Assembly: GCA_903839965.1 (NCBI GenBank)
Contig: CAIMEK010000202.1
Location: 1-12,670, forward strand
DNA: 12,670 nt
Direction: 5' to 3'
DNA from: an uncultured Acetobacteraceae bacterium
Lineage (GTDB): Bacteria > Pseudomonadota > Alphaproteobacteria > Acetobacterales > Acetobacteraceae
Shown here: positions 7,598 through 12,670 of the stretch, one piece after another
How positions within the stretch are numbered: position 1 is the first letter of the stretch
Layout: each line of letters begins with the position of its first letter
Position numbers and translations under genes: made by a program
The notes under the pieces: model-generated
What the model was told of the DNA's origin: nothing
The model's input: the letters and a program-made list of their open reading frames with translations, nothing else
Databases searched by the model: none

Positions 7598-7924
7598 TTA
7601 GCCCGGCCGGTCGCCCTTGACGATTTCAGTCATGGTTACGCCGAGCCGGTTGTCGTCGACCATGACCACTTCGCCGCGCGCCACCAGGCGGTTGTTGACG
7701 TAAATGTCGATCGCCTCGCCCAGCTTGCGGTCAAGCTCCACGACGGCGCCGCGACCGAGCTTCAGCAGTTGGCTGACCTGCATGGTTGCCTTGCCAAGCA
7801 CGGCGCTGACGGTTACCGGAATGTCGTAAACCGCCTCCAGATCCCGCGCGGTGCGCGGTCCGGTCTGCTCCGATGCCGACGCGGCGGAATCGGTCAGTTC
7901 GGCAAGATCCATGCTGTCGGACAT
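7598..7924 (-). CDS. fliN: FliN, C-ring switch protein
   Basis: A 108-residue protein with an acidic, low-complexity N-terminus (1-30) and a SpoA/FliN domain (about 32-104): VYDIPVTVSAVLGKATMQVS, then LLKLGRGAVVELDRKLGE, DIYVNNRLVARGEVVMVDDN and LGVTMTEIV. FliN forms the bottom of the cytoplasmic C ring with FliM, takes part in switching, and binds FliH to bring cargo to the export gate. The ATG at 7924 was chosen because it begins the usual acidic N-terminus and has an AGGGA ribosome site; the frame is open further upstream to 8029 but that part overlaps fliH and has no FliN character. It follows fliH by 17 bases. fliM is not in the window. Confidence 0.95.
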   Translation of the reverse strand: MSDSMDLAELTDSAASASEQTGPRTARDLEAVYDIPVTVSAVLGKATMQVSQLLKLGRGAVVELDRKLGEAIDIYVNNRLVARGEVVMVDDNRLGVTMTEIVKGDRPG

Positions 7925-7941
7925 CGTCGTTTCCCTGGGAT

Positions 7942-8646
7942 TCAAGCGGGCACGGCGCACAGTGGCGACGTCTGCTCGGTGGGCGGCAGCAAATGGAGCG
8001 GCTCCAGTGCTTTGGCCACTTCGCGCCATAGGGTTTGCGCATCGCGCGAGGCCGCGCCGTCCTGCCAGGAGATGCGAACATCACCGGGCACCACCGCGTC
8101 GGTCGGCACCAGCGAGACGCGGCCATGCAATTCGGGATCGAGCCGACCGAGCTCCTGCTCGACGTCGCGTACGACATGCGGGCTGATGCGGATGGTCACG
8201 TGCGGTTCGCGCGTCAAGGCAGGCAGCACCGCGTGGACCAGTGACACCACCTCCATGGCGCCGTGGTGGGCGCATAGGGCCGGCAGCATGCTGGCCAAGG
8301 TTCCCAACAACAAACGCGCCAGTGCATCGGCCGACTCCTCGGCGACACGCGCCGCCTCGCTGCGGGCAGCTTCGAGCCGTTCGGCGATGATGCCGAGCAT
8401 TTGCCGCGTAACCTCGGCGCGATCGGCCGCGGCCTTCGCAAGCCCATTGCCGTGGCCTTCCGCATAGGCTTCGGCACGTGCCGAAGCGAGCTCCGCTTCG
8501 GTAAATACTGGAGGCGGGGGTTCGGGTTGATCGGCAGGATCGTCGAGTACGGTGACGCCCGCCGGTACGTCGAAATCTTCGGCAAACAGGATGGCGGGGC
8601 GGCGTTTGCCTGCGGGCGGTGCGTGCGCGCGGCCGAGGGTGTCCAT
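7942..8646 (-). CDS. fliH: FliH/FlbE-like flagellar export protein
   Basis: A 234-residue protein between fliG and fliN, the place of flbE (the fliH counterpart) in Caulobacter. The N-terminus has the short motif ILFAEDFD (19-26) followed by a Pro-rich stretch. Next comes an Ala/Glu-rich helix with EAYAEGHGNGLAKA (59-72), like the GxxxG-type helix of FliH, and a long probable coiled coil to about 110. The C-terminal domain contains PHVTIRISPHVV (148-159) and GDVRISWQDG (188-197), typical of the FliH/YscL domain. FliH holds the ATPase FliI in check and links it to FliN. The ATG at 8646 starts one base after the fliG stop; longer open frame to 8706 overlaps fliG and is rejected. Sequence conservation in this family is low, so context carries much of the call. 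fliI is not in the window. Confidence 0.85.
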   Translation of the reverse strand: MDTLGRAHAPPAGKRRPAILFAEDFDVPAGVTVLDDPADQPEPPPPVFTEAELASARAEAYAEGHGNGLAKAAADRAEVTRQMLGIIAERLEAARSEAARVAEESADALARLLLGTLASMLPALCAHHGAMEVVSLVHAVLPALTREPHVTIRISPHVVRDVEQELGRLDPELHGRVSLVPTDAVVPGDVRISWQDGAASRDAQTLWREVAKALEPLHLLPPTEQTSPLCAVPA

Positions 8647-8647
8647 G

Positions 8648-9664
8648 TCAGTACACCAGCTCCTCGTCCTTGTTCTCGGAAATCTCGATCTGCCCCTGCG
8701 CCGCAAGATCCTTGGCCAGGGCCACGATGCCGGCCTGCGCCTCGTCGACGTCGCGCAGCTTCACCGGGCCGAGCAGTTCTATTTCTTCACGCAGCATCTT
8801 GCCGGCGCGCTCGGAAAGATTGGCGAAGAACAGATCGCGCAACTTCTCGGACGCACCCTTCAGTGCCAACGGCAGCTTGTCCTTTTCGACGGCGCGCAGC
8901 AGCGTTTGCATGGCCGGGCTGGCCAGACGCTGCAGGTCGTCGAAGGTGAACATCAGCGACTTGATGCGCTCTGCCGCCTCGCGGTTGCGCTCCTCCAATG
9001 CCGCCAGGAATCGCGTCTCAGCCTGTCGGTCGAGATTGTTGAAAATCTCGGCCATCATTTCGTGGGCGTCGCGCCGCGCGCTGCGCGCCAGATTGGACAT
9101 GAATTCGGCACGCAGCGTGCGCTCGACACCGTCGAGCACATCCTTCTGCACGCTTTCCATGCGGAGCATGCGCATGACCACTTCCATGGCGAAGCTGTCG
9201 GGCAGCAGCGTCAGAACGCGAGCGGCATGCTCCGGCTTGACTTTCGAAAGCACCACGGCAACGGTCTGCGGATATTCGTTCTTGAGGTAATTTGCGAGCA
9301 CCGCCTCGTGCACATTGCCGAGCTTGTCCCACATCGTCCGACCGGCCGGCCCGCGAATTTCCTCCATGATCTGTGAAACGCGTTCGCGCGGCATCGTCTT
9401 CGTCAGCAGGCGCTCGGTGTTCTCGTAGCTGCCGACGAGATTGCCGGCGCCTCCCAGGCTTTCGGCGAACTCAACGCAAAGCCGCTCGACAGCATCGGAG
9501 TGCACCGGCCCAAGCTGGGCCATTGCGCCGGATATTTCCTTGATCTCATCTTCATGCATCATCCCGAACAGATGCGCGCACTGGTCTTCGCCGAGCGCCA
9601 GCATCAGGATCGCCACTTTTTGCGGGCCGCTGAACGGGCGGTAGTCGTCGGCGCTGCGGCTCAT
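8648..9664 (-). CDS. fliG: FliG, flagellar rotor and torque protein
   Basis: A 338-residue, full-length FliG. The N-terminal domain (FSGPQKVAILMLALGED, 11-27) binds FliF. The middle domain carries NEYPQT (129-134), a version of the family EHPQT motif that contacts FliM. The hinge includes MFTFDDL (238-244). The C-terminal torque helix spans about 274-300 with KLRDLFFANLSERAGKMLRE; the acidic pair Glu293-Glu294 and Arg286 correspond, by eye, to the charged residues that meet the stator in E. coli FliG. The protein sits at the cytoplasmic face of the MS ring and turns stator ion flow into rotation and switching. Its ATG overlaps the fliF TGA by four bases (ATGA), so translation is likely coupled. 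Confidence 0.97.
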   Translation of the reverse strand: MSRSADDYRPFSGPQKVAILMLALGEDQCAHLFGMMHEDEIKEISGAMAQLGPVHSDAVERLCVEFAESLGGAGNLVGSYENTERLLTKTMPRERVSQIMEEIRGPAGRTMWDKLGNVHEAVLANYLKNEYPQTVAVVLSKVKPEHAARVLTLLPDSFAMEVVMRMLRMESVQKDVLDGVERTLRAEFMSNLARSARRDAHEMMAEIFNNLDRQAETRFLAALEERNREAAERIKSLMFTFDDLQRLASPAMQTLLRAVEKDKLPLALKGASEKLRDLFFANLSERAGKMLREEIELLGPVKLRDVDEAQAGIVALAKDLAAQGQIEISENKDEELVY

Positions 9665-11349
9665 GCCCGCGGTTCCTGCAGCATCCAGGATCGCACGATC
9701 GACAGGCTTTCTTCCGGGTGCTTGTCGATCAGCTCAGCCAGGCGGCGGACCGAGGAGGCGCGCAGCTGGCCTTCGATGTTTTCGACCTGCACCATGCTTT
9801 CATCTTCCAGCATGCCTGCGACTCCTCCCACGAAGGGCAGTTCGCCGCTTGCCGGATCGCGCGCGCCGAGCAGTGCGCCAGCCGCAGCTCCCTCCAGTGG
9901 CATGGCACCGCCGCTCGACGATGCCCCTGCCCCGGATAGGCCTGGCAGCGCCAGGACTCCTGGTGTCGGCGCGATCAGGCGCAGAACCATCGGCCGCAGC
10001 ACCAGCAGCAGCGCCACGATCGCCACGATGCCGAGCAGAGCGGTTTGCGCCAGGCGCATTAGATCGGCGCGATCGAACGACAGGCCGAACAGACCGCGGG
10101 GCTCGGTGGTGGCACTTTCGGGTTCGGCGGCGAAGCGCATGTTCACCACCTCGACATGGTCCCCGCGTTTCTCATCGAAGCCGATGGCGCTACGCACCAG
10201 GCGGGCGATGCTCTCCAGTTCCTCGGGTGTCCGCGGCCGCCATGTCAGCGCGCCGTTGGCGCCCTTTTCCTCGGCACCGTCGACCAGCACGGCGAGGCTC
10301 AGCCGATGAATTTGCGGCTGCTCGCGCACGATGGTGCGCACCGTCTTGCCGATTTCGTAGTTTGTGGTTTCCTCCTGCTTCTGGTCCTGGCTGCCCGCGC
10401 CTTCGCGCCCGGCGTCGGCGTTCGGCAGGTTGTTCTGCACGGAGACGGTGGCAGCGGCCTCGGTGGTGCGGCTGTTTGCGTTCACCGACTGGGTGCTGCG
10501 CACGACCTGCCCGTCGGGGTCGAATCGCTCCTGCGTTTCGCGAACCTGATCGAAGTCCATCTGGACGGTCGCTTCGGCGCGCACCCGGCCGGAGCCAAGA
10601 GTGCGCTCCAGCATTTCCTCGACCGCGCGGGCGAGGCGCAGTTCGGTGGCGCGGCGCAGCTCCTCGGTGGATTGGGCGACGCCGGCGGAACCGGTGGGAG
10701 TGCCGGCGCGTGACAGCACGTTGCCGCGGCTGTCGACGACGGCGATGTTCTGCGGCCGCAGTCCCGGCACCGCCGCGGACACCAAGTTCAGGATGGCCTG
10801 TACGCCTTCCTTGTCCATGCGTGCGGCCCCGGCCATGGTGAGCAGCACGGACGCCTGGGCGTCCTGCTGCTCGCGGGCAAACGGCTCGCGTCGGGGCAGC
10901 ACCAGATGCACGCGCACCGCACGCACGCCGGCGATGCTGCGGATCGTGCGTGCCAGTTCGCCTTCCAGCGCGCGCGCCTGATTGAGGCTTTGTTGGAACT
11001 GGTTGGCAGTGAGACCATCGCCGCGATCGAAGATTTCGTAGCCGATGGACCCGCCGGTCGGCAGGCCGTCCTTGGCCAGCAACAGGCGCAGGCGTGCCAC
11101 CTGGTCGCTTGGCACCATGATCTGCCCACCTGCACCCGCCAACTGATGCGGCACGTGCTGGCGCTCCAGAACCTCAACCACCTGGCCGGCCTCGCGCGGA
11201 TCGAGATCGGCGTAGAGCAGCGCCATGCGCTCGGTGGGAGCGCGCAGCATGAGCAGCGTCAGCAGACCGAGCATGGCGGCAGCGACCGCTGCCATGGCCA
11301 CGAGCCGCCCGGGACCCAGCGCCTTCAGCCCGTCCAACAGCCCGTTCAT
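9661..11349 (-). CDS. fliF: FliF, flagellar MS-ring protein
   Basis: A 562-residue protein that forms the MS ring in the inner membrane, the foundation of the basal body. A first membrane segment lies at about 16-36 (LVAMAAVAAAMLGLLTLLML). The YscJ/FliF ring-building domains follow, with ALLYADLDPREAGQVVEVLE, GLPTGGSIGYEIFDRGD and TANQFQQSLNQARALEGELA. A second membrane segment is at about 432-455 (TALLGIVAIVALLLVLRPMV). The C-terminal tail (about residues 530-560) with RRLAELIDKHPEESLSIVRS is the FliG-binding part. The ATG at 11349 is preferred over an in-frame GTG at 11388 because it directly precedes the typical short N-terminus; the ribosome site is weak (CGGAA). It is the first gene of the operon, downstream of the divergent control region. 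Confidence 0.96.
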   Translation of the reverse strand: MNGLLDGLKALGPGRLVAMAAVAAAMLGLLTLLMLRAPTERMALLYADLDPREAGQVVEVLERQHVPHQLAGAGGQIMVPSDQVARLRLLLAKDGLPTGGSIGYEIFDRGDGLTANQFQQSLNQARALEGELARTIRSIAGVRAVRVHLVLPRREPFAREQQDAQASVLLTMAGAARMDKEGVQAILNLVSAAVPGLRPQNIAVVDSRGNVLSRAGTPTGSAGVAQSTEELRRATELRLARAVEEMLERTLGSGRVRAEATVQMDFDQVRETQERFDPDGQVVRSTQSVNANSRTTEAAATVSVQNNLPNADAGREGAGSQDQKQEETTNYEIGKTVRTIVREQPQIHRLSLAVLVDGAEEKGANGALTWRPRTPEELESIARLVRSAIGFDEKRGDHVEVVNMRFAAEPESATTEPRGLFGLSFDRADLMRLAQTALLGIVAIVALLLVLRPMVLRLIAPTPGVLALPGLSGAGASSSGGAMPLEGAAAGALLGARDPASGELPFVGGVAGMLEDESMVQVENIEGQLRASSVRRLAELIDKHPEESLSIVRSWMLQEPRA

Positions 11350-11440
11350 CGTGCGGTTCCGGAATAGAGGGCTGGGCCGTGCGGGCACAGATCAGGCGCG
11401 GCGTGGCGGGAGGTTCCCATGGTGATCCGGTACGTGCTGG

Positions 11441-11457
11441 CCCGGCCTTCCGCCGGG
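11441..11457. repeat. small GC hairpin, copy 1
   Basis: Arms CCCGGC and GCCGGG enclose the loop CTTCC, a perfect six-base-pair stem. It closely resembles the hairpin at 11512-11527 (arms GCCGGC, loop CTTC), about 70 bases away. Together they look like a small repeated palindrome in the fliF leader region. No T run follows on either strand, so a terminator is unlikely. Confidence 0.5.
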
Positions 11458-11479
11458 AGTTGCACCCTCGCAACCCTGG

Positions 11480-11495
11480 GTTACCCCTCGGTTAA
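11480..11495 (-). promoter_or_regulatory. CtrA-like box upstream of fliF
   Basis: Read on the minus strand toward fliF this is TTAA, seven bases, GTAAC. The Caulobacter CtrA site is TTAA, seven bases, TTAAC, so only one defined base differs. It lies about 131-146 bases upstream of the fliF ATG. In Caulobacter early flagellar operons, including the one with fliF and flbD, are activated by the cell-cycle regulator CtrA, which fits the shared gene order here. I see no clear -10 element at the expected distance, so the transcription start is not placed. Confidence 0.45.
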
Positions 11496-11511
11496 TTGGG
11501 CGGCATTTCCT

Positions 11512-11527
11512 GCCGGCCTTCGCCGGC
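11512..11527. repeat. small GC hairpin, copy 2
   Basis: Arms GCCGGC and GCCGGC around the loop CTTC, a perfect six-base-pair stem. It shares nearly all of its sequence with the hairpin at 11441-11457. It lies just upstream of the AT-rich FNR/CtrA-like patch. Confidence 0.5.
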
Positions 11528-11590
11528 GCGGCGTGGGCAGCAAATCAAAGCTTGCTGGAATCCGACAAAATCCGGCGGCATTCATCAACC

Positions 11591-11605
11591 TTAAATTGTC
11601 ATTGA
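11591..11605 (+). promoter_or_regulatory. second, weaker CtrA-like spacing overlapping the FNR box
   Basis: TTAA, seven bases, TTGA: seven of the eight defined bases of a CtrA box. Its right half shares four bases with the FNR box that starts at 11602. In this AT-rich patch a chance match is quite possible, so this is a low-confidence site. Confidence 0.25.
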
Positions 11606-11615
11606 GCAGAATCAA
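11602..11615 (+). promoter_or_regulatory. FNR box upstream of the fnr-type gene
   Basis: TTGAG-CAGA-ATCAA matches the FNR consensus TTGAT-N4-ATCAA at nine of ten defined bases. The protein encoded next carries the E-x-x-S-R recognition motif expected to bind this sequence. If the -10 element at 11657-11662 is used, the box centre falls about 60 bases upstream of the transcription start, a spacing typical of class I activation by FNR/CRP proteins. Autoregulation is therefore likely. The site could also act on fliF, which is transcribed away from it, but its distance from the fliF start is about 250 bases. Confidence 0.65.
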
Positions 11616-11653
11616 AAAACTTCTCAATTCCGCGTGATTTCGCGCGGCAGTGA

Positions 11654-11662
11654 TGGTATAGT
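11654..11662 (+). promoter_or_regulatory. extended -10 promoter element for the fnr-type gene
   Basis: TGG followed by TATAGT: an extended -10 (TGn) joined to a hexamer matching TATAAT at five of six bases. There is no good -35 hexamer at 16-18 bases upstream (GTGATT or TGATTT only), which fits a promoter that depends on an activator such as the FNR-type protein bound at 11602-11615. Transcription would begin near 11669, leaving a leader of about 39 bases. Confidence 0.5.
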
Positions 11663-11695
11663 TCTGTGCTGCTCGAAGGCGACCAAATAATACCC

Positions 11696-11701
11696 AGGGG
11701 G
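11696..11701 (+). promoter_or_regulatory. ribosome binding site that sets the start of the fnr-type gene
   Basis: AGGGGG, six bases before the ATG at 11708. It favours this start over the in-frame GTG at 11666, which would lie at or before the predicted transcription start, and over the ATG at 11717. Confidence 0.7.
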
Positions 11702-11707
11702 TCGGTA

Positions 11708-12445
11708 ATGACGACCATGCGCGCCCATCCGTTGTCCATCTTGCACGGGGCGGAACCCTGTGCGTCCTGCGGGGCGCGCAGCTCGGGAGTTTGCGCGGCG
11801 ATCGAGGAAAAGGATCTGGAGCGCCTGTCGGCCCTGGCGGTGCCCATTCTGGTGGCGGCCGGCCGCACGTTCATCACCGAAGGCGAACCCGCGGAGCACT
11901 TCTTTACCGTTACGTCCGGCACGACGAAATTGTTCAAGCTGCTTCCCGACGGACGCCGGCAGATCACGGGTTTTGCTTCGAGAGGCACATTCCTTGGCCT
12001 CGCCGTCTCGTCCAGCTATGCCTTCAACGCCGAGGCGGTCGAGCATAGTCAGGTCTGCCGCTTCTCGCGGACCCGCCTGCGTCGTCTGATCGAGGACTTC
12101 CCGGCCATGGAACGGCGTCTGCTCGACGTGGCCTCCAATGAATTGGTGGCGGCGCAGGAGCAGATGCTGCTGCTCGGCCGCAAGACCGCGCGCGAACGGG
12201 TTGCCTCGTTCCTCCTCGCCCGAGAATCCGGCCTTGCCGGTTGGGCGCCGCCCCAGGCGAAAGGCTGCATTCTTCTGCCAATGGCGCGGACCGATATCGC
12301 CGATTATCTCGGGCTGACCGTTGAGACGGTCAGCCGCACCATGACGCGCCTGCGGTCCGAGCGGCTGATCGAAATGCGCTCGCCGACCGAAATCGTGCTG
12401 CGCAACCGTGACGGCCTGGAGGCGCTGGCCGCCGGCATGGCCTGA
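11708..12445 (+). CDS. fnr: FNR-type oxygen-sensing transcription regulator (Crp/Fnr family)
   Basis: A 245-residue Crp/Fnr regulator of the FnrN/FixK kind. The N-terminus has Cys18, Cys21 and Cys29 (C-x2-C-x7-C, in PCASCGARSSGVC), and Cys117 (EHSQVCRF) stands where the fourth ligand of E. coli Fnr (Cys122) lies. All four ligands of an oxygen-labile 4Fe-4S cluster are thus present, unlike FixK2-type proteins without a cluster. The cyclic-nucleotide-like barrel covers about 35-125, followed by the dimer helix (135-155). The DNA-binding domain contains the helix-turn-helix TDIADYLGLTVETVSRTMTR (195-214); Glu206, Ser209 and Arg210 form the E-x-x-S-R motif that reads TTGAT half-sites. Such proteins switch on genes for low-oxygen respiration. 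A near-consensus FNR box lies upstream, pointing to self-control. It is divergent from the flagellar operon and may be unrelated to it. The exact subgroup name (fnrN, aadR, fixK) is not certain. Confidence 0.92.
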   Translation: MTTMRAHPLSILHGAEPCASCGARSSGVCAAIEEKDLERLSALAVPILVAAGRTFITEGEPAEHFFTVTSGTTKLFKLLPDGRRQITGFASRGTFLGLAVSSSYAFNAEAVEHSQVCRFSRTRLRRLIEDFPAMERRLLDVASNELVAAQEQMLLLGRKTARERVASFLLARESGLAGWAPPQAKGCILLPMARTDIADYLGLTVETVSRTMTRLRSERLIEMRSPTEIVLRNRDGLEALAAGMA

Positions 12446-12483
12446 GGCGCCCGGATCGCCGCAAACTGATCCATATTGAAGGC

Positions 12484-12509
12484 GCAACGCCGGGGGTTCC
12501 AGGCGTTGC
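12484..12509. repeat. short inverted repeat after the fnr-type gene
   Basis: Arms GCAACGCC and GGCGTTGC, eight perfect base pairs with a ten-base loop. It starts 38 bases after the stop codon. No T run follows, so at most a weak or Rho-assisted end signal; it is the first of three hairpins in this 3' region. Confidence 0.45.
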
Positions 12510-12557
12510 CGGTGGCGGCGGCGCACAGACGCTCGGAAAGCCAGGGGTATCACCGCC

Positions 12558-12592
12558 GGACCTCGATCAAGGCGGAACCTTGATCGAGGTCC
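12558..12592. repeat. long perfect inverted repeat, 15-base arms
   Basis: Arms GGACCTCGATCAAGG (12558-12572) and CCTTGATCGAGGTCC (12578-12592) are perfectly complementary around the five-base loop CGGAA. No T run follows on either strand. The same design (15-16 base-pair stem, five-base loop) recurs seven bases further on, which suggests a paired mobile palindrome or a double end signal between convergent genes. Confidence 0.8.
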
Positions 12593-12599
12593 TGGGCCT

Positions 12600-12636
12600 G
12601 CTAGACCGATTTCAGGCAGACTGAAATCGGTCTAGC
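12600..12636 (+). terminator. strong hairpin with following TATTTT, probable terminator
   Basis: Arms CTAGACCGATTTCAG (12601-12615) and CTGAAATCGGTCTAG (12621-12635) pair perfectly around the loop GCAGA, and G12600-C12636 extends the stem to 16 pairs. CC and then TATTTT (12639-12644) follow, as in an intrinsic terminator for plus-strand transcription from the fnr-type gene. The T-rich run is short and two bases away from the stem. It may instead be a dispersed palindromic repeat; stems of this kind occur in other alphaproteobacteria as I recall, but I could not search. Confidence 0.6.
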
Positions 12637-12670
12637 CCTATTTTGGCGAGCAATTCCGCCAGCTCGCGGA
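12612..12670 (-). CDS. possible 3' end of a gene entering from the right edge
   Basis: On the minus strand the last 59 bases read openly as RELAELLAKIGLDRFQSA followed by TGA at 12614-12612, inside the hairpin at 12600-12636. The residues look like an amphipathic C-terminal helix, and the codons fit a GC-rich gene. If real, the fnr-type gene and this gene converge, with hairpins between or over their ends. Too short to identify; it could be chance. Confidence 0.3.
   Translation of the reverse strand, partial: RELAELLAKIGLDRFQSA

Larger units (their letters stand above)
11350..11707. promoter_or_regulatory. divergent control region between fliF and the fnr-type gene
   Basis: This 358-base gap separates the fliF start (minus) from the fnr-type start (plus). 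From left to right it holds a GC hairpin (11441-11457), a CtrA-like box (11480-11495), a second nearly identical GC hairpin (11512-11527), a distinctly AT-rich stretch (about 11575-11640) with another CtrA-like spacing and an FNR box, an extended -10 element, and the ribosome site of the fnr-type gene. No convincing sigma-54 promoter faces fliF. I see no coding sequence in it: the short frame at 11419-11637 has no family resemblance and no good start signal. Confidence 0.75.

Noticed and set aside
11461..11475. GG-N10-GC spacing on the minus strand, a possible sigma-54 promoter for fliF
   Set aside because: Only the invariant dinucleotides fit; the -24 flank is TTG instead of CAC and the -12 flank is poor. 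It is better described as a short palindrome (GTTGC, six bases, GCAAC).
12565..12585. ATCAA and TTGAT halves inside the hairpin at 12558-12592 as an FNR box
   Set aside because: The halves are in reversed order and nine bases or more apart, unlike TTGAT-N4-ATCAA; they are simply parts of the long stem.
1..12670. CRISPR arrays, tRNA or rRNA genes, riboswitches
   Set aside because: No regularly spaced repeats, no tRNA-like cloverleaf or rRNA sequence recognised on reading; gaps between operon genes are too short.

Overview
The window looks like chromosomal DNA of a GC-rich alphaproteobacterium, most likely Rhodospirillales and perhaps Acetobacteraceae. I infer this from four things: base composition; a Caulobacter-type gene order fliF-fliG-fliH(flbE)-fliN-flbD continuing into flhA-flhF-flhG; an FnrN/FixK-type Fnr protein; and CtrA-like boxes in front of fliF. 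No database search was run, so the assignment rests on recognising families.

Left edge (1 to about 1563): a scar of decayed genes. A minus-strand IS1634-type transposase remnant runs off the left edge. It has lost its N-terminus and at least two internal blocks. It abuts, at about position 690, the C-terminal half of a plus-strand formate--tetrahydrofolate ligase gene (fhs) whose N-terminal half, including the ATP-binding loop, is missing.

Centre (1585-11349): one compact minus-strand flagellar operon transcribed from right to left. It encodes FliF (MS ring), FliG (rotor and torque), FliH/FlbE (export regulator), FliN (C ring), an FlbD-type sigma-54 activator, FlhA (export gate), FlhF (SRP-type GTPase that places the flagellum), FlhG (MinD-type ATPase that limits flagellar number), and finally a secreted SGNH-like protein. 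Junctions are stop/start overlaps or gaps of at most 43 bases, so the genes are probably co-transcribed and translationally coupled. The set combines early basal-body and C-ring parts, export functions, placement and number control, and the activator for later genes. The secreted SGNH-like protein lacks the usual catalytic residues and is the least explained member.

Right (11350-12670): a 358-base divergent control region holds CtrA-like boxes, a near-consensus FNR box, an extended -10 element and two near-identical small GC hairpins. A plus-strand fnr-type gene follows, with all four cysteine iron-sulfur ligands and the FNR recognition motif. Three hairpins follow it, two of them long and perfect. 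The last is followed by a T-rich stretch and may also overlap the 3' end of a minus-strand gene entering from the right.

I found no RNA genes, CRISPR arrays or clearly new multi-gene system. The most worthwhile leads are the SGNH-like protein closing the flagellar operon, the overlap of oxygen (FNR) and cell-cycle (CtrA) sites between fliF and fnr, and the tandem perfect hairpins at the right end.
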